In this document: positions 21,172 to 32,639 of the stretch, in pieces | How the letters are laid out: the number at the start of each line of letters is the position of its first letter | Position numbering within the stretch: the stretch's first letter is position 1 | NCBI GenBank assembly: GCA_020002185.1 | Contig: CM034544.1 | Span: forward strand, 7,221,690 to 7,285,689 | Source: Paraescarpia echinospica | Lineage: Eukaryota > Annelida > Polychaeta > Sabellida > Siboglinidae | Length of the DNA stretch: 64,000 nucleotides | Direction of reading: 5' to 3' | The notes under the pieces: generated by a model | Told to the model about the DNA's origin: nothing | Databases searched by the model: none | What the model saw: the letters and a program-made list of their open reading frames with translations, nothing else | Program-made: the position numbers and the translations under genes

Positions 21172-24100
21172 ATGGCAGGCTACATCGGTCAGCTAGGAGA
21201 GTTCAATGAGGCTAAAGAGGACTTTGAGAGTTACGTAGAGAGGCTGGATCAGTGGTCTGAATTGAACGGAATCGATTCGACGAAGAAAGCAAACGTGCTT
21301 CTTTCTGTGATCGGGCCTACGTCATATAAACTACTCAAAGATATCCTGACGCCGGAGAAACCGAAGGATAAGTCCTACGTTGAACTATGTGATGCCTTAA
21401 AGGGGCATTATTCGCCAAACCCTCTGGTTATTGCTGAGAGATTCCGATTTTACAAGAGAGGACAGAAGGAGGGAGAGTCGGTGGCAGACTACGTGATCAC
21501 CTTGAAGCAGCTGAGTGGTACGTGCGAGTTTGGAGAGTTCCTACCGCACGCCCTGAGAGACCGTCTGGTGTGTGGTCTTCGGGATGAGAACATTCAGAGG
21601 CGATTGCTAACCACCAAAGAGCTCACCTTCCAATCAGCAAAAGAAGTAGCGATTGCAATGGAGCTGGCGACCAGAAGTGAGGTCTGTCTACGGGCCACTG
21701 GTGAATCCGTAAATAAAGTCACTTACTCGCCGCGTCAAGGAAGTGGTCGTGCTGCACGCAAGCCTGAGAAGTCGAGACGGAATGAATGTTATCGCTGTGG
21801 CGAGGACCATAATCCTGAAAGATGTCACTTCAGGACGGCAGTGTGTTATGTCTGTAACAAAGTGGGACATTTGGCACGCAAATGCAGAGGAAATAACCGC
21901 AGAAAAACGTCTCAGAGTCAGATGACCAAGAGTCAATCCCAGAATGTTCGCTACGTCGGTGTGGTCGCTGATGAGTCGGACATTGGAATCTACACGTGTA
22001 ACGTTGGAGGGGCCGGGGCGCAGCCAATCTTCGCTGAAGTGGATATTGGAGGCAACGCCGTGAGAATGCAGGTGGACACAGGTGCAGCTAAGTCGCTCAT
22101 TCCAGAGACACTGTACTTGAGACATTTTGCACATCTCGCTCTACAACCCACCAACCTCACTCTACGCACCTATACTCAAGAGGTCATCGAGCACATCGGA
22201 GTGGTCACTCTGGATGTGAGGCATGGAGACCAACGAGCTGAGTTATCCGCAGTGGTCGTCAAGGGCGACAAAACACCTCTACTAGGAAGAGACTGGCTGG
22301 CAAAAATGAAGTTAGACTGGTCGAGTATCCTGGCAGTCACCGCAATTGCAAGGCATTCGGTGGAGGAAGTGCTGAAAGGGCATTCAGAGGTATTCCAAGA
22401 AGGAACGGGCACAATAAAGGGCTACACAGCGCACATCTACATGAAGGAAGACGTGCAGCCTCGCTTTCATAAGGCTAGGCCGGTGCCCTACGCACTGCGA
22501 GATAAAGTTGAACACGAACTGGACCGGTTGGAGAAGGAGCGCATCATCCAGAAGGTGGACCACAGCGATTGGTCGGCTCCGATTGTGGTAGTGCCGAAGG
22601 CGAACAAGACGGTGAGGATCTGTGGTGACTTCAAAGTCACGATCAATCCGAATGTGGAACGTGAGCACTACCCACTTCCAAACGTGGAGGATCTCTTCGC
22701 GTCACTGGCCGGTGGCAAGGTGTTCAGCAAGCTGGACCTATCCCATGCGTACCAACAACTCGAGTTGGACGCCGAGTCGCAACACTACGTCACAGTGAAT
22801 ACCCACAAGGGCACGTATCGCTACCTGCGTATGCCGTACGGTGTGAGCAGCGCACCGAGTATCTTCCAGTCGGTGATGGATCAGATCCTGCAGGGCATGG
22901 ATCATGTGATGTGCTTCCTAGACGACATCCTCATCACGGCTGAGTCGGAGCAGGAGCATCTGAAACTTCTAGACGAAGTACTCACTCGTCTGGAGAAGTG
23001 TGGCGTCCGAGTGAATCTGGCGAAATGTGAGTTTGCCAAGAAATCAGTTGACTACTTGGGTCATCTGATAGATGCGGAAGGCATCCATCCCACATCTGAG
23101 AAATTGGACGCAATCACCAATTCTCAGAAGCCGAAGGACGTGAAGGAGTTGCGTTCGTACTTGGGGTTGATTAACTACTACGCTAAGTTTATACCCCGCA
23201 TGTCTACCGTGTTACGTCCACTACACCAACTGCTCATGAAGGATCGTGAGTGGAGATGGACTCCCGAGTGTGATGACGTAATGCAGAAGTGCACAGATCT
23301 GTTGACGTCACAGCAGGTGCTGGTGCACTACGACTGTCGTAAGCCACTGCGACTGGCTACGGATGCGTCTCCGACAGGCGTCGGGGCCGTGCTGTCACTT
23401 GTCATGGAAAACGGAGATGAGAAGCCAATAGCGTTCGCGTCACGGACCCTTTCGTCGAGTGAGTGCAACTACGCACAGATCGAGAAGGAGGCGTTATCGA
23501 TCATCTTTGGAGTCAAGAAGTTCCATAAGTATCTCTATGGACGCTCTTTCACACTGATCACGGATCATAAGCCGTTAGTCACAATCTTCGGTCCCAAAAC
23601 GGCTGTGCCAACGTTGGCAGCGTTACGAATGCAGCGTTGGGCACTCATCCTGCAAGCGTACCACTACGGTATCGAGTACCGTAAGTCCGAGGATCACGCC
23701 AACGCTGACGCATTGTCGAGACTACCTCTACCGACTACAATGACAGAGGAGCCGGCAATATTCGAAGTATCAGTGGTTGACGATCTCCCGGTCAAGGCTA
23801 GGGACATCGCCGTGGAAACCCGCAGCGATCCTTTCTTATCACGAGTACTCGAGTATGTACTCACAGGTTGGCAAAACCACACAGACAAGGAACTACAAGT
23901 GTTCTTCGCGAAGCGAGACGAGCTGTCAACTGAACAGGGTTGTCTGCTGTGGGGATCACGCGTTCTGGTTCCGTCAGCCTATCACCAGGCGATGCTAGAT
24001 GAGCTCCACACGGAGCATAGTGGAGTCAGCCAGACCAAAGCATTCGCGCGCAGCTACATATGGTGGCCAGGTATGGACAATGATATCGAGACGATGGTGC

Positions 24101-24396
24101 AGGCTTGTGCAGTGTGTCAGTCAGTGAAGAATCAGCCAGCCGTAGCACCACTGCATCCATGGCCTTGGCCCATACGCATATGGCAGAGAATTCATATTGA
24201 CTTTGCTGAGAAGGACGGTGTGAACTATATGATTGTGGTTGACAGCCATTCGAAATGGTTGGAAGCTGTGGCGATGAGGTCCACTACATCCGTTAAGACC
24301 ATTGAGGTACTCAGAGGAATATTCGCATCTCATGGTCTACCGGAGGAGGTCGTGTCAGATAACGGGCCTCAATTTATCGCACACGAGTGCTGCTGA
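21172..24396 (+). CDS. Gypsy-1 gag-pol polyprotein, truncated in integrase
   Basis: 1074 codons. Residues 1-200 are a capsid-like gag. Two zinc knuckles follow (C-x2-C-x4-H-type CYRCGEDHNPERC and CYVCNKVGHLARKC, about 206-237). Aspartic protease VDTGAAKSLI is near 301; RT has SKLDLSHAYQQ, YLRMPYGVSSAP and FLDDILIT near 582-589. RNase H has TDASPTGVGAVLS near 730; the integrase HHCC zinc finger (HTEHSG...CAVCQ) is near 945-980. The first catalytic Asp is in IDFAEKD (about 1010) and the second in SDNGPQF (about 1063). The frame then ends ECC and a stop at 24394-24396, where comparison with the family implies that DNA is missing. Gag and pol need no frameshift here. Confidence 0.93.
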   Translation: MAGYIGQLGEFNEAKEDFESYVERLDQWSELNGIDSTKKANVLLSVIGPTSYKLLKDILTPEKPKDKSYVELCDALKGHYSPNPLVIAERFRFYKRGQKEGESVADYVITLKQLSGTCEFGEFLPHALRDRLVCGLRDENIQRRLLTTKELTFQSAKEVAIAMELATRSEVCLRATGESVNKVTYSPRQGSGRAARKPEKSRRNECYRCGEDHNPERCHFRTAVCYVCNKVGHLARKCRGNNRRKTSQSQMTKSQSQNVRYVGVVADESDIGIYTCNVGGAGAQPIFAEVDIGGNAVRMQVDTGAAKSLIPETLYLRHFAHLALQPTNLTLRTYTQEVIEHIGVVTLDVRHGDQRAELSAVVVKGDKTPLLGRDWLAKMKLDWSSILAVTAIARHSVEEVLKGHSEVFQEGTGTIKGYTAHIYMKEDVQPRFHKARPVPYALRDKVEHELDRLEKERIIQKVDHSDWSAPIVVVPKANKTVRICGDFKVTINPNVEREHYPLPNVEDLFASLAGGKVFSKLDLSHAYQQLELDAESQHYVTVNTHKGTYRYLRMPYGVSSAPSIFQSVMDQILQGMDHVMCFLDDILITAESEQEHLKLLDEVLTRLEKCGVRVNLAKCEFAKKSVDYLGHLIDAEGIHPTSEKLDAITNSQKPKDVKELRSYLGLINYYAKFIPRMSTVLRPLHQLLMKDREWRWTPECDDVMQKCTDLLTSQQVLVHYDCRKPLRLATDASPTGVGAVLSLVMENGDEKPIAFASRTLSSSECNYAQIEKEALSIIFGVKKFHKYLYGRSFTLITDHKPLVTIFGPKTAVPTLAALRMQRWALILQAYHYGIEYRKSEDHANADALSRLPLPTTMTEEPAIFEVSVVDDLPVKARDIAVETRSDPFLSRVLEYVLTGWQNHTDKELQVFFAKRDELSTEQGCLLWGSRVLVPSAYHQAMLDELHTEHSGVSQTKAFARSYIWWPGMDNDIETMVQACAVCQSVKNQPAVAPLHPWPWPIRIWQRIHIDFAEKDGVNYMIVVDSHSKWLEAVAMRSTTSVKTIEVLRGIFASHGLPEEVVSDNGPQFIAHECC

Positions 24397-24984
24397 ACGC
24401 TGTGTGCAGACTGTGAAGCAGAGTCTTCGGAAGTACTCTGTTGGAACTCAACTGAAGAAAGAGAGTTGGCTCGCTAATTTCCTCCTGCGTTATCGGTGCA
24501 CTCCGCATACCGTGACCGGTGTGTCTCCTGCGGAACTCTTCCTCAAGCATCGACTGAGGAATCGCTTCAGTCTTCTCAAACCGCACCTAGAGAGACACAT
24601 GGAGGAGAAACAGACGCAACAAAAAGAGCAACACGATCGGAGTAGAGTGAAGCTTCGAGAGCTGGTCAGCGGTGATCCAGTACACGTTCGCAATCATCGT
24701 GGCAGCGGTCCTCCGAAATGGGTCGCGGGCAAGATCATCAGACGACTGGGTCCGCTCACCTACTTAGTGCAAGTAGTGCACAGCGTCGCTATGTGCACGT
24801 AGACCATCTACGGCTGACGGCTGAAGGTGAGGTGACTGTACCTATGGTTCCGGAGATTCCAGAGTCGGTGTGTGTTACCCTTCCTTCATCTTCTACGGAG
24901 CCGTGTGTTCAAGCAGAGTCACTTCCGTCTGAGGCAGATGAAACTGTTCGAGCACCAAGTGATGTGACTGTGGTTCCTGATTAA
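24387..24984 (+). pseudogene. Gypsy-1 integrase C-terminal part, out of frame in two pieces
   Basis: The catalytic Glu region (AAERCVQTVKQSL) and the C-terminal domain (DPVHVRNHRGSGPP, WVAGKIIRRLGP) continue in the next frame. The spacing between the second Asp and this Glu is only a few residues, where Gypsy integrases usually have more than 30. A deletion of roughly 70 nt is therefore likely (inference from family spacing). A second frame change near 24775-24790 separates LTYLVQV from RRYVHVDHLRLT, which ends at TAA 24982. Described only; no repaired version is implied. Confidence 0.8.
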
Positions 24985-25109
24985 CCATCGTCTCCTGTGC
25001 TACGCCGATCAAACCGGTGTGTCAAACAACAGAAAATACTGGACCTTTAATTGATTCAGTATTCTGACACTGTTCCATGTTATTACATTAGTTAGTGACT
25101 TAAAAGCTT

Positions 25110-25121
25110 AAGAGGAAGGAG
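25110..25121 (+). promoter_or_regulatory. Gypsy-1 polypurine tract
   Basis: AAGAGGAAGGAG directly before the 3' LTR, the position and composition expected of the plus-strand primer. Confidence 0.8.
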
Positions 25122-25302
25122 TGTTATAATCGGACATTCTGTAGTCGTTACATCGGGTATAATCTATTCTGTGTATACGGCGCGCTGTTGCTCGCTTTGT
25201 GTGTGTAGTTGGTTTCCGCCGCAGGCGTGGTTCTTCGTTCATAATAAAAGGTTTATAATACTTACTACTCTCTAGTTATACATTAATAGTCAAGTTACAA
25301 CA
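25122..25302 (+). repeat. Gypsy-1 3' LTR
   Basis: 181 bp, identical to the 5' LTR, followed by the AACAC target duplication. Confidence 0.95.
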
Positions 25303-25545
25303 AACACCATCTTGACTTCTCTGGGAAGTATTCAGCCACGCTGCAATTAATGCGCGAAGACTATGCGTACACAAATATCCACCACCGTCTTTACCAGGTA
25401 CTCATTCATACAGCTGAGTGAACTGAAGCAGTGTAGAGTAAACGAACTTGCCCAAGGTTCGACACTGCCGCAGGATTCGAACCCGCGTTCTCTCAGTCGA
25501 GAGTTTGGAGCTCTTACCGCTGCGCTACTCCGCTCCACGTGACCT
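25303..25545 (-). mobile_element. tRNA-derived SINE
   Basis: On the minus strand a tRNA-like head has an A-box-like TAGCGCAGCGGTAAGAGC and a B box GGGTTCGAATCC (plus 25475-25535). The body follows with TTGGGCAAGTTCGTTTACTC and CAGCTGTATGAATGAGTACC. That body resembles the conserved central domains of animal SINE superfamilies. The Gypsy element inserted at its 3' side. Confidence 0.75.
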
Positions 25546-25562
25546 AAGCCCCAATCCACCAC

Positions 25563-25612
25563 ATCCTATATATATATATACATTATATATATATATTACA
25601 TATATATATGAG
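25563..25612. repeat. AT microsatellite
   Basis: ATATAT runs with CATTATAT interruptions. Confidence 0.9.
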
Positions 25613-27040
25613 GCCCCGTCAATGACAACTAAATATTCAAGCCTGAATTTCAACAGAATGTACAACAGAATGTCCGACAGCTGCTAATGTTCGGCACCCA
25701 CTTTGACTGCTTGACGGACCTTAGTTGTTGCTAGGTCAATGGAATGACAGTCGATTTTATATCACGATGAGATGGGAAAAGGTAATCTAGCTGTTCACTT
25801 TAATTTTCGTATCAATAAAATTATGTATAACATATGTCAATTCTTCCGTATGACTTTGCTGCCAACAGAAAAATATATAATAGACCCCATATTGATGGCA
25901 ATAAAAATATGTCTAACATATGCGCCTTTATACGCCATTGTGATGTCATCTGCAAATACCAAAATACCAATAAACACGTATAAGAACGTCATGTACCTGT
26001 GCCTGTGATGGGCCAACATACGCACGACAAATAGGAAGATAAGAACGGGACGATAAATGCCATCCTTGAATACGAGGAGACGTCCAACGATGATATTATA
26101 ATTATAAAGGATAATACGAAATATTACATATGTATGTATGTATAATATAATAGTCAAATTAAAGCTTAGCCCTATGTACGTGCCCCACAGAACACGGATT
26201 CACTGACTGGCAGTATTGTCGGACGCTGGGTATCCCATATTGAATACGCATCTATAGTATACTGCCGGGATGGGAACCACCCCAAGATTAATCTGTTTTC
26301 TAAACAACCCCTCACCCGAAATGGCCACTAGTTGTACGGAGGTTGTTAAACACCCATCCATCTAGGATTCGCAGGCTTCGCTAGTCAAGATAACTGAAGG
26401 AATACCAACTACATAAATGAAAACATGTTTATAATGTATTCTGTTTTTACAGTGTTTCAATTTGTCACTTATTTATATTTATAAAATTACCTTATGGGTG
26501 CAGATCGAGGTTCATTAGACTGGACGAGTGATCTTTTTACTATTGTTACACAGTCAATTTACCTTTTCACCGTTACGTATGTGTGAGAGTCCGTACCATA
26601 AGTTGACCTTATTTCACGTGATCCGTTTAATGTTCATGCTAATTATTAAAGTTACAAAACTGATCAGTGCAGGAGTGCAAATTAATAAACACGCCTTCCT
26701 AGGGCCGCACATGAATGAACACGTGCATTCACGTGAATACACGTACGTCTAGGACCGTAGCAATTAATGTATCCAGTTCTACACGCGAACAAAAAAACAC
26801 GAATTAATTCACGTGAATATGTGTACGGGTAAAACAGTGCCATTTTCTCCAGTTCCACATCTGAAAACACGTACTGGTGGAGCCATACCAGTTAGAAAGA
26901 CACTTGTCAAACTGGTTCAACATTGGTTCCTTGTTTATTGGGTAGTCTGGGGGGACGAAACCTCCAATTGCACACCCTTTAATTGAGGCTTGCCAAACAA
27001 CTCAAATGGCGTCGTAACGAAATTAATTGAATGTAAAGTT
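25613..27040. other. Non-coding stretch
   Basis: No gene found. 26705-26880 has reiterated CACGTGAAT / CACGTACG motifs. Confidence 0.5.
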
Positions 27041-27044
27041 CCAG

Positions 27045-27612
27045 TGTCGCGAAACGTTCTCAGAACGTTTTTACAACTTTAGGAATACATTTTATGACTG
27101 ACTACTCATTTGAAACTAACTGACCATGGTATCCCCATGTCTTGACCGAAAATGATTGGGCTATTAGCAGATGCAAATATTAAAAAAACACAGTCCACGG
27201 TATCCCCATTTATTGACCGAAAATGATTGGGTATATAGTATACGCCATTTATTTACTTGCGTTTTGTAATAAAATGTACATTGTGTCAGAACGTTCTAGT
27301 AACGTTCTCAGTACGTTATTGAAGCGTTACGTTCCACAAACGTTCTACGAACGTTCTTCAAACATTGTGTCAGAACATTCTAGTAACGTTCTGATAACGT
27401 TCTCATAACGTTACAAGCGTTACGTTCTTAGACTATTATCACATGCATTTTTTTAAACATACTGTTTATTTCCTATAACGACGTTTATATCTTAACACTG
27501 ATGATGTAGAAAACCTGTTTACCACCGTGAAACGTCATATATGAAAAACAAAATTCCGTAACCTAAATATAACATTGTGCTAACGTTAGCAGAACGTTAT
27601 GTGTTTGCTGGG
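27045..27612. repeat. AACGTT-rich repeat, second cluster
   Basis: GAACGTTCT and AACGTTCT units (27055-27075, 27290-27430) and an end segment GTTAGCAGAACGTTATG followed by TTTGCTGGGATA. A 60-bp direct repeat containing GGTATCCCCAT and GACCGAAAATGATTGGG lies at 27128-27165 and 27199-27232. Same family as 15000-15400. Confidence 0.75.
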
Positions 27613-28013
27613 ATATATGTTACCGGTAAGGGGCTTTACCCCAGATTCGGGTAGACATGATGATTGGCTCTCAGGCCAACTATGAAATAATAAATTAAAT
27701 AAGGATACACTTTTATCATATAATACTACACTATAACAACTATTCAACATTAAACTTATATTGAAACATGCGCACACAAAATAAACCGACATTATACTTT
27801 TTTCGTAGTTTAGTGCCTTTTAATCACATGCATATTCACTAGGTGGCAGCTCTCGCGCCTGCATGTCGAAGATTCCGTATTGCCTTTCTTTGTTTATGCT
27901 GTAGCAGAAACAAAATACTAAATGTGAATAAGCATGATATAAATACCAAAACACGGACCTATTTAACTAAACAAAGTGCAATCGATGTCTCGCGTAACGG
28001 TCGGACTGCTAAC
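27613..28013. other. Non-coding stretch
   Basis: A possible short element end (TAATAAATTAAATAA near 27690); nothing firm. Confidence 0.4.
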
Positions 28014-29262
28014 TAATAAATAAATAAAATAAAATAAAATCTTTATTGTCGCACATTAAAATGGCAATTGTACAGTTGTTTTAAATACAAAAATGTCCGT
28101 AATGATACGGTCGACATCATCGTCGTCTAAAATATTGCATGTCTTAAGACCATTCCTGATGTCTAACATTTCCGATAATACGTTCACGTTTGATATTGTT
28201 ACGTTGGACACACCAGCCTGCCACACACGGCCAATATCATACGTAGACACTTCGTGCATTGCATCACATTCACTTAAGATATAACGGTAGTTTGAGCTAC
28301 AATTTGACCTTGGATTTGCAATGGACAACTTAGCAACACTACTTGTAATCGGTGAATTGTGGTTCATAGCTTTATGAATGAATTTGGAGATCCTTTGCTT
28401 TAAGATTACGAATAATGGCAAACTATCCCATAACAATGCTATAACATCACCGTGTGTAAATGGTGCTAGCCCCCACAACTTTCTAAACGCTTTTTTAGCC
28501 ATGCAATGCAAATAGTGCCAACACTCTTACTCTGAACATCCCACAGCGGGGCTCCATAATAAGAGCAGCAATATTGTTTAAATAAATTGCACTTTATATT
28601 CGTCTTAATATAACCGAAATCGGCCATGAACATATTATTATACCCTCTCCAGAATTTGGCAGTGGAATCGACGACTGGACTATCCTTATTAACAACGGAT
28701 ATATGATGGCCCAAATGTACAGCATCTTGGGCACTGTCCAACTCGGTATCATTAAACAACATAGTTCTGTTGTCGGGTTTACAGCTACGACCTCTAAAAA
28801 TCAAATATCTACTCTGAACAATCCATCCATGATTATGGAAAAAAGAATAGGAGAAAGGATTGCTCCCTGTGTCAATCCGTTACATGCGGTAAACTAGGTG
28901 ACATACTAAAGCCCTATCTTACTTGAAGTGTTTGTTTAGTATACATATACAACAGTAGTCTTAATACCAGAGGTGATACCTTACGTTTTAGAAGTACTCT
29001 AAAAAGCTTACAATAATTGACCCTGTCGAATGCTTTGCTGGCATGTAACATGAGTGCATACACATTAATGCCATTTGCATTATAATAACTGATTGTCTCC
29101 ATCATAACATACACTGTATGTGTAGTGAGGGGTGGGTATATTTGGTTTAAATTGCAAATGCGATGTTGCAAGCGCACTTCGTTCCTTAGACAGTACAACA
29201 ACATCAAACAGTTTGGCAGCAATGCTGCCAAGAGTAACAGCTCTAAAATTGCCGAATGTACA
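28014..29262 (-). pseudogene. LINE-B, 3' part (RT middle, C-terminus and tail)
   Basis: Minus-strand LINE whose 3' tail appears on the plus strand as TAAATAAATAAAATAAAATA-type sequence at 28014-28040. Reading from 29262 downward: NFRAVTLGSIAAKLFDVVVL, then YALMLHASKAFDRVNYCKLF, LYMYTKQTLQVR, GLTQGAILSPILFSI, then directly a post-palm segment (IFRGRSCKPDN, AVHLGHHISV) and a C-terminal domain (YYGAPLWDVQS, FIHKAMNHNSP). The block that should hold the catalytic Asp-Asp is absent, so there is an internal deletion near 28800-28850, plus several frameshifts. The upstream half of the same LINE is at 35707-36450. Confidence 0.8.
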
Positions 29263-29264
29263 TA

Positions 29265-30125
29265 CCCAGTGGGCATGCAACGTTGATACGACGTCGATTA
29301 GTGGTTGGATATACGTTGCGACGTCGAACACCATAAATACAACGTCATTACAACATCTGATCGTCAACGTTGTAACAACATTGAAATATGACATTGACAC
29401 GACGTTGATATCAAGTCGACAATATAACCCGACGTCATTACAACATTTGGCCATCAACGAAATACGGACGTTGACATGTGACATTCGTACAACGTTGCAA
29501 TCAAGTTGACAGCCCAACCAACTTGATTCATGTCATGAAATCAACGTCTTTATAACGTCTTTGCATCGACGTTATAATGACATGGGAGGTGTGACGTTGA
29601 TACGACGTAGACATTAAGTCGACAACCTAACCGGACGTCTTTACAACGTCTGGTCATCAACGAAATACGGACGTTGACATGTGACATCCGTACAACGTTG
29701 CAATCAAGTTGACAGCTCAACCAACTCAATCGATTCATGTCATGAAATCAACGTCTTTATAACGTCTTGCCATCGACGTTATAATGACGTGGGTGGTGTG
29801 ACGTTGATACACCGTTGAAAATAAGTCGACTACCTAACCCGACGTCTTTACAACGTCTGGTCATCAACGAAATACGAACGTGGAAATGTGTCATCCGTAC
29901 ATCGTTGCAATCAAGTTGACAGCCCAACCAACACGATTCATGTCATGAAATCAACGTCTTTATAACATCTTGCCATCGATGCTATAATGACGTGGGTGGT
30001 GTGACGTTGATACAACGTTGAAATTAAGTTGACAACCTAACCCGACGTCTTTACAACGTAAAGACGTTTACAACGTCTGGTCATCAACGAAATACGGACG
30101 TGGAAATCTGACATTTTGAAGTAGT
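29265..30125. repeat. ACGT-rich ~205-bp tandem repeats
   Basis: About four copies spaced about 205 bp, each with GTCATCAACGAAATACG (about 29452, 29656, 29864, 30081) and ATCAAGTTGACAGC. Palindromic cores ACGT / AACGTT recur throughout. Confidence 0.85.
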
Positions 30126-30129
30126 CGCC

Positions 30130-30670
30130 GATCAGGATAATGACTGCAAGTGTACCAACTGTAACCTTTCGGCATAGTATAAACTAAGAGTGGCGAGGAT
30201 GCCGTTTACGCACGGCCCTACATCACCGAAACGCATCGCGGTAATTATAATTTAACGCAGCATGTATAGCGTTAGTGCAAGCATGTATATGTTGCCTAGA
30301 AGAATGGTATCCACACAACTGCAAACTTCAGAGTTCTGAAATAAGTTCAGGAGAATTTCAGGTTCACGTACCTCCAGCTGTATGCTCATGTCCCACTGCT
30401 CATGCGAAGCTGCATATATCGGGTACTCTTATATTGTATTGGCAGGCATGTATGCGCGACATTTATCTGACGTATCACGTATATGTCTTATCTATCGGTT
30501 ATAAGTCCTATGCATGTAATCTGCCCTAGTAATGTAACATATTCATGATATATGTACACTAAATAATAAATCGTTGTAGTATACATGCAATACACAAATA
30601 TCGGCATCATGACGTGTCACCCCGGTCAGACATAGCAATTAAGAACATTAATGTAGTCTAGAGTCGTCTT
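30130..30670. other. Non-coding stretch inside the insertion
   Basis: Nothing recognised. Confidence 0.4.
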
Positions 30671-30677
30671 TGACCAA

Positions 30678-30752
30678 CATATATATATATATATAATATT
30701 ATATATATATTTATATATATATATATATATACACATATATATATATATATGT
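30678..30752. repeat. AT microsatellite
   Basis: Nearly pure TA repeats with ACACAT interruptions. Confidence 0.95.
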
Positions 30753-31039
30753 CATGCAATATATTTTAATGGTCTCCAGATATCTTGGAGCACATTCAAA
30801 GGTAATACATTTTACTAGGCCTAATATATTGACTTTTTTCTCCCCGCCACCCGTTTCTAGTAATAAACAAAATGGCAAAATATCGGCATTGATCGCATGA
30901 AATCCATGAATAAAAGTGATTTAAAGATATGTGTAATTGTTATTAGAGGTACCTTAATTAATTGATAGTAAACATACAAATTAATTAAGTTACTGGAATG
31001 TTGTAGGAACACATTTTGAGAATTTTTGTATCAGTACAA

Positions 31040-31370
31040 TTCTAGCTGCCACCACCACCATCATCATCATCATCATCGTGCAGCAGTTGTGTCCCGTATT
31101 TCGACGAAGGCCTCAGCATGCCGTTTTCAGATCAACCTGTCTTGCGCTATCCTCTGCCAGATGGTGCCCTTCCAGTACTCGTTTAGTTCGTCTCTCCACC
31201 GTCTCGCCGGTCTTCCTCTAGATCGTTTCCCTTCTTCGTAAGGTCTCCATACAGGTTGCTATACGCAGTGTCCATCGGCTATCTCGTAGCCTGCTGATGT
31301 GCCCTGCCCAGGTCTTGTTCTGTCTTCAGATTTGTTCTATTTGTCTGCCATAGATATGACCCCTGTATAA
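31040..31370 (-). pseudogene. 3' end of another LINE (family C)
   Basis: Minus-strand translation gives RPARRWRDELNEYWKGTI, WQRIAQDRLI, a stop, KRHAEAFVEIRDTTAAR, and then a CAT/ATG triplet tail (plus 31050-31078). This wording is typical of the C-terminus of certain non-LTR retrotransposons. Strongly 5'-truncated. Confidence 0.75.
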
Positions 31371-31689
31371 AAGAAACAAACTCCCGTATAATTCTAGGGA
31401 TTAATGGTTTAATGTTGGCTTGATGCAATACCAGCATGCCTTGCGAATGACGTCATATAGTGCGAGGCGTTGAATTTGCGAACAAGCGAAAAGACTGCTA
31501 CTGCTATGTAATCGATAAATATTTGCAAGTAAGTGTTACCATCCGTTTTTATTAGGTTAACTGTTTTTTTTGTTAATGTACATAAAACAGACAAAACTAA
31601 ACAGCATTCTTTGTCATCATGTAGTTTGCGTGCTTTTGGCGATTTTAAACTGACCAGGTATGAGTGGTGTGACTGTGAGCGTTGCTTCA

Positions 31690-31830
31690 GCCCTCGTTAA
31701 TTATCAATAACTTTTTTGTATGTTGTCTAAATGTGATACCTCAGAGAGTTAATTATGTCACTTATCAGTCCACGTGATCCCAGGCATATTTACGTTATAC
31801 AATATTAGCGCACTTTTGATACAAATGTTC
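31690..31830. repeat. Dispersed repeat, copy 2 (see 18405-18700)
   Basis: TAACTTTTTT, TTGTCTAAATGTGATACCTC and AGAGAGTTAATTATGTCAC line up with the copy at 18.4 kb. Confidence 0.5.
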
Positions 31831-32639
31831 CGGTTTGTTACAACATGCGAGGTTTATCGCTCATTTCGATACACGATTCCGACGTCATCTTGACCTAGAT
31901 CAGAGTTGCGAGTAAATAAACGCACGTGGGTACGAGAACAAAGCAAAACAAAGGCTACACGACTTTGATGTCGCTCATTCAAGTGATTAAAGCAAATTAT
32001 TTTATGATATAAATCAGACTTACGATATACCAAGGTGAATATAAATGAACGGTGTAGTATTATAACTTTTGTTATTCTTAAGTGAATATTCGATCTTATA
32101 TGTTCGTTTAAGGCTGCTATTTGTCAATGCTTGTGTGAACCGATAAGACATATTTGCACTCTGTAGGGTTGAGGGGAAGGTAGGGGCTCCCCAAACTGGA
32201 TCATTACTTGCCTACATTGTTGCAATTTTGTAGTACAGATGCATCAGGATGTTTTTCACACCCATTCACCCATTGTAGTTAGGGTTAGGCCGAATTGCGT
32301 GCATCATGGAGACAGTCACTAGTCTAAACCCATAGGCTTATTTGAAAAGGGTAGTTGGCAACTTGCAACAAAACTGGCTTTAAAGCAATGAAAGCCCAGT
32401 TTAATCCCTTCAGTCAATGCAGCAGTCCCACTGTATCAATGTTTCTTGCTATGTAAACGCTCATGTAGGGTAAAACTTCACCAGGGCTAGTTCTAGTTGT
32501 TTCCAGCACTCGGCAACGTTCTATTAACTGACTAGTCTGTATATTGTGTGGTTATAATGTTATGATCTTATGAGGTCTCATTCAACTAGTCAGCCTTTTT
32601 TAGAACATTAGCGCCAAGCCGACCTTTCTATGCTGGCAC
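31831..32639. other. Non-coding stretch
   Basis: Nothing recognised. Confidence 0.4.

Larger units (their letters stand above)
20975..25302 (+). mobile_element. Young full-length Gypsy (Ty3-type) LTR retrotransposon, 4328 bp
   Basis: Two 181-bp LTRs (20975-21155, 25122-25302) that I read as identical base by base, starting TGTTATAATC and ending GTTACAACA. They are flanked by the 5-bp target duplication AACAC (20970-20974 and 25303-25307). A primer-binding region begins TGGCGACGAGGAT just inside the 5' LTR, and a polypurine tract AAGAGGAAGGAG ends at 25121. Gag and pol share one open frame of 1074 codons. Order: gag, CCHC knuckles, protease, RT, RNase H, integrase, which is the Ty3/Gypsy order. 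Identical LTRs mean very recent insertion, yet the integrase region is broken (see the next entries). Confidence 0.95.

Noticed and set aside
25465..25545. Possible tRNA gene (minus strand)
   Set aside because: Good B box, but it runs directly into a SINE body and the cloverleaf is imperfect; treated as a SINE head. The same applies to 32790-32872, 36500-36580 and 39150-39230.
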